DNA of 6,844 bases, taken from assembly GCA_019246375.1 (NCBI GenBank), contig JAFAQO010000359.1, forward strand, positions 1 through 6,844, given 5' to 3'. The stretch comes from Mycobacterium sp. (GTDB lineage: Bacteria > Actinomycetota > Actinomycetes > Mycobacteriales > Mycobacteriaceae). Positions 4,956 to 6,844 of the stretch are shown here, in pieces. Under the pieces are notes generated by a model. That model was not told where the DNA came from. It saw only the letters and a program-made list of their open reading frames with translations, and made no database searches. The position numbers and the translations under genes are program-made. The stretch's first letter is position 1. Each line of letters opens with the position of its first letter.

Positions 4956-6844
4956 TCAAGGCGTGATCGTGGTCTTCTGGTCGATCATGTCGGTCACACG
5001 CATCAACGCGTCGGCGTCGGCCTGCGGCCCCTCGGCATTGAGCTGCAGTACGTAGATGCCATCCTTGCGTTGGATGACCACCGTCTTCTGGGCAACCATT
5101 CGCGTCACGCCGTTCTTGGTGTACGAGCCGGCGAGTTGGTATGCGGGGTAGCCACTCAGTGTGCTCTGTTGCCCGTCGCCGCCGTCGTAGCCGGGCAAGT
5201 TCTTGACCTCACCGGGTGCGACGGCCAGCAGCTTGTCCGTATCGACATTGCCCGTCAACTTCTCGACGATCGCGAGGATCTTGGGCGGGTCGTTGGGATT
5301 GGTCGGCGCGTTAAAGACGAGCCCGCCATAGGGGGCGTCGGCGCCTTCGGGAATCCGTGTCCAGCCTTCGGGAACTGGAAGGTCGATCGTCGGCGAGCCC
5401 GGTGTGCCGTGGGTGATCGTCGTCTCCTGGATGTTGTTTTTCTTGATGTAGTCGCCGATCGTGTCATTCGGACCCGACGCCTGAGCGGATGCGATCCGGC
5501 GCGTCGAGGGAGCCGAAGTGGTTGCTGTGGACGTTGATGTCGAGGTCGATGTCGACGTGTTCGTCGATGTCGACATGTTCGACGACGTCGAGCCGTGAAC
5601 TACGGCCAAGATGGTCAGGCCGAGGGCCGCGCCGACGACCACAATCGAAACGGCGGCGACGAACCAGCTGCTGGTTTGCCAGCGTCTTAGGAAGGCCACT
5701 AGAACGGGCGGTGTAGTGGTTCTCGGGGGCGCTGGGGTCGTCGTCTGGAGTAGTGGCCGTGGTGGGGTAGCTTGTTGCGTAACTTCTGCTGTCTCGTCTG
5801 CTGTCTCGGGTAGTTTCTGTTGGGCTGTCTTGAGCAGCGCGTCGGCGTCGCGGTAGCCGGGCTGCTCTTGCTCGATCGCCGTAAAAGCTTGGATTGCTTC
5901 CTGCCAGTGTGCTTGCTGCAGGTGGTTGACTCCTTGGGCGTAGCGGTCCGCGAATTCGGCCTCGCGCAGCTTGGCCCGCGCGTCAGAGACCATTCTGTCC
6001 GGATCGGGATCTTCGGGGGCAAGCTGGGCCAGTTCATCTGCTACGGCCACGACGTCTTTCCACCGTCCGGCCTGGTGTAGTGCAGTCACCTTGTCGATAA
6101 GTGAGCGAAGTCGCTGGGCTGAACGCGCCTGCTCCAACCGCGCCCCAGCATTCTGAAAGGTCGGATCGACCGCACAAATGTTTTCCAGCGCGGTGACCGC
6201 ACCGCCCCAGTCATCGTCTCCGGCGGCGGCGGCGGCCTGATCAGACCATGCCGCCAGATCACGCTGTCGTTGGGCTATCGTCAGCAGCGCCGCGGCGTCA
6301 CGGTAACCAGGCTGCTCCTGCTCGATCGCAGCTAGCAGGTCGGCGGCTTGCTGCCACTGTTCTTGGTCTAGGTGGTTGAGTGCCTGCGCATACCGGTCGG
6401 GGAGTTCGGCTTCGCGAATCTTGGCCTGGGCGTCGGAGACGATCCCACCCGGGTCGGAGTTGTCCGGGTCGATTCGAGCCAGCTCCCGCGCGGCGGCCAC
6501 GACGGCATTCCATCGCCCGGCCTGATGCAGGGCCGACATCTCATCCACCAGTGCTTTCCGTCGCTGGGCCATGCGTGCCTGTTCAAGCCGAACACCGACG
6601 TCGGGGTAGGCCGGGTCGAGGGTGGCCAGATTTTCCAACGCGGTCACCACGATGTCCCAGTCACCCTCAGCGGCGGAAGCCTCGGCCTTGCTCGACCAGA
6701 CGTCGATGTCTCGTTGTCGGCGTGCCTCGTTCAGCCTTGTCTCGACCCGCCCCTCACCCGGATAGGAGGCCTGCAGCGTCTCGAAACGTTCTACTGCTTC
6801 GGCCCAGCGTTCGGCGAAAAAGGCGCTCAGTGCATCAGCCCACC
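4956..6844 (-). CDS. TPR-like repeat / membrane / LpqN-type domain protein (5' end outside window)
   Basis: At least 628 residues. The frame is open to the right edge, so the true N-terminus is missing and the internal GTG at 6650 is not the start. Residues counted from the edge: 1-344 are helical TPR-like repeats in a 150-residue supra-repeat (DWD..VTALEN, RLEQAR.AQR, LHQAGRW, VSDA.AK.REAE, EQEQPGYRDA), with two full units and part of a third. A Pro/Thr linker (about 345-385) follows, then one membrane helix (about 392-415, WFVAAVSIVVVGAALG) with RRW on the inner side. After a Ser/Thr-rich run (about 417-443) comes a C-terminal domain (about 459-628) that closely resembles mycobacterial lipoproteins LpqN/LpqT: IGDYIKKNNI, GSPTIDLPVPEGW, KLTGNVD, APGEVKNLPG, STLSGYPAYQLAGSY, AQKTVVI, YVLQLNAEG, TTITP. 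In LpqN/LpqT it is lipid-anchored; here it is tethered to a cytosolic repeat scaffold. Such repeats in actinobacteria often follow a signalling domain, so the missing N-terminus may be a kinase or TIR domain (inference). Confidence 0.88.
   Translation of the reverse strand, partial: WADALSAFFAERWAEAVERFETLQASYPGEGRVETRLNEARRQRDIDVWSSKAEASAAEGDWDIVVTALENLATLDPAYPDVGVRLEQARMAQRRKALVDEMSALHQAGRWNAVVAAARELARIDPDNSDPGGIVSDAQAKIREAELPDRYAQALNHLDQEQWQQAADLLAAIEQEQPGYRDAAALLTIAQRQRDLAAWSDQAAAAAGDDDWGGAVTALENICAVDPTFQNAGARLEQARSAQRLRSLIDKVTALHQAGRWKDVVAVADELAQLAPEDPDPDRMVSDARAKLREAEFADRYAQGVNHLQQAHWQEAIQAFTAIEQEQPGYRDADALLKTAQQKLPETADETAEVTQQATPPRPLLQTTTPAPPRTTTPPVLVAFLRRWQTSSWFVAAVSIVVVGAALGLTILAVVHGSTSSNMSTSTNTSTSTSTSTSTATTSAPSTRRIASAQASGPNDTIGDYIKKNNIQETTITHGTPGSPTIDLPVPEGWTRIPEGADAPYGGLVFNAPTNPNDPPKILAIVEKLTGNVDTDKLLAVAPGEVKNLPGYDGGDGQQSTLSGYPAYQLAGSYTKNGVTRMVAQKTVVIQRKDGIYVLQLNAEGPQADADALMRVTDMIDQKTTITP
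5514..5591 (-). repeat. Ser/Thr-codon simple repeat in the exported linker
   Basis: A low-complexity run, mostly alternating TCG/TCC and ACG/ACA codons, encodes S-T-S-T dipeptides just outside the membrane helix. The hexameric DNA repeat is prone to slippage. Ser/Thr-rich exported linkers of this kind may be O-glycosylated in mycobacteria (general knowledge, not shown here). Confidence 0.85.
5811..6842 (-). repeat. 450-bp tandem supra-repeat within the TPR-like region
   Basis: Units at 6393-6842, 5943-6392 and a partial one at 5811-5942 have a period of exactly 150 codons without gaps. Matching blocks include RLEQARMAQR/RLEQARSAQR and VSDAQAKIREAE/VSDARAKLREAE. Each unit holds about four TPR-like helix pairs. 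The precise period points to unequal-crossover duplication, and more copies may lie beyond the right edge. Confidence 0.9.

Noticed and set aside
5070..5537. 155-residue plus-strand open frame
   Set aside because: It is antisense to the LpqN-like domain, whose protein signature on the minus strand is unmistakable.
6648..6650. GTG at 6650 as the start of the TPR/LpqN-type protein
   Set aside because: The same frame continues open to the window edge with clear repeat homology (W..EAVERFETLQ, RRQRDIDVW) at the expected 150-residue offset, so the gene begins outside the window.

Overview
The window looks like chromosomal DNA of a mycobacterium. It is GC-rich throughout and carries two exported sensor-type domains, PknH-like and LpqN/LpqT-like, that I know mainly from mycobacteria. 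An Ala/Pro-rich membrane-anchored protein fits the same source. I cannot name the species.

Layout. (1) Positions 1-1397, minus strand: structural genes of an uptake-type [NiFe] hydrogenase, small subunit then large subunit. Both are broken. The small subunit has lost the stretch between GRPTM and the last Cys-rich motif and changes frame there. The large subunit has several frame changes and a jump from the N-terminal third almost directly to the late 'GFGAVNAARG' region. The large-subunit gene leaves the window at the left edge. (2) 1398-1747: divergent intergenic region with two copies of a GTAG..CTAC inverted repeat and a 27-bp-period tandem repeat. (3) 1748-3262, plus strand: the most notable gene, a 504-residue protein with a cytosolic TIR domain, a helical segment, a Pro-rich linker, one membrane span and an extracytoplasmic PknH-type sensor domain. 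(4) 3263-3879: convergent spacer with no convincing gene but a perfect 16-bp palindrome. (5) 3880-4443, minus strand: a 187-residue membrane-anchored protein with an Ala/Pro repeat stalk and a small exported domain with two cysteines, possibly preceded by a short coupled ORF (4446-4667). (6) 4444-4955: leader and spacer region with a third copy of the GTAG..CTAC inverted repeat and a hairpin. (7) 4956-6844, minus strand, running off the right edge: a large protein with TPR-like 150-residue supra-repeats, one membrane span, a Ser/Thr-rich linker and an LpqN/LpqT-type exported domain.

How it may work together. Two of the three intact genes have the same plan: intracellular module, single membrane helix, low-complexity linker, exported mycobacterial ligand-binding-type domain. 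The third is an exported stalk protein. The TIR protein resembles a PknH-type receptor in which the kinase has been replaced by a TIR domain, so an envelope signal might control a TIR (possibly NAD-consuming) output. A related inverted repeat lies ahead of the hydrogenase, the TIR receptor and the Pro-rich protein, which suggests shared control. That link is inference; no regulator is encoded in the window.
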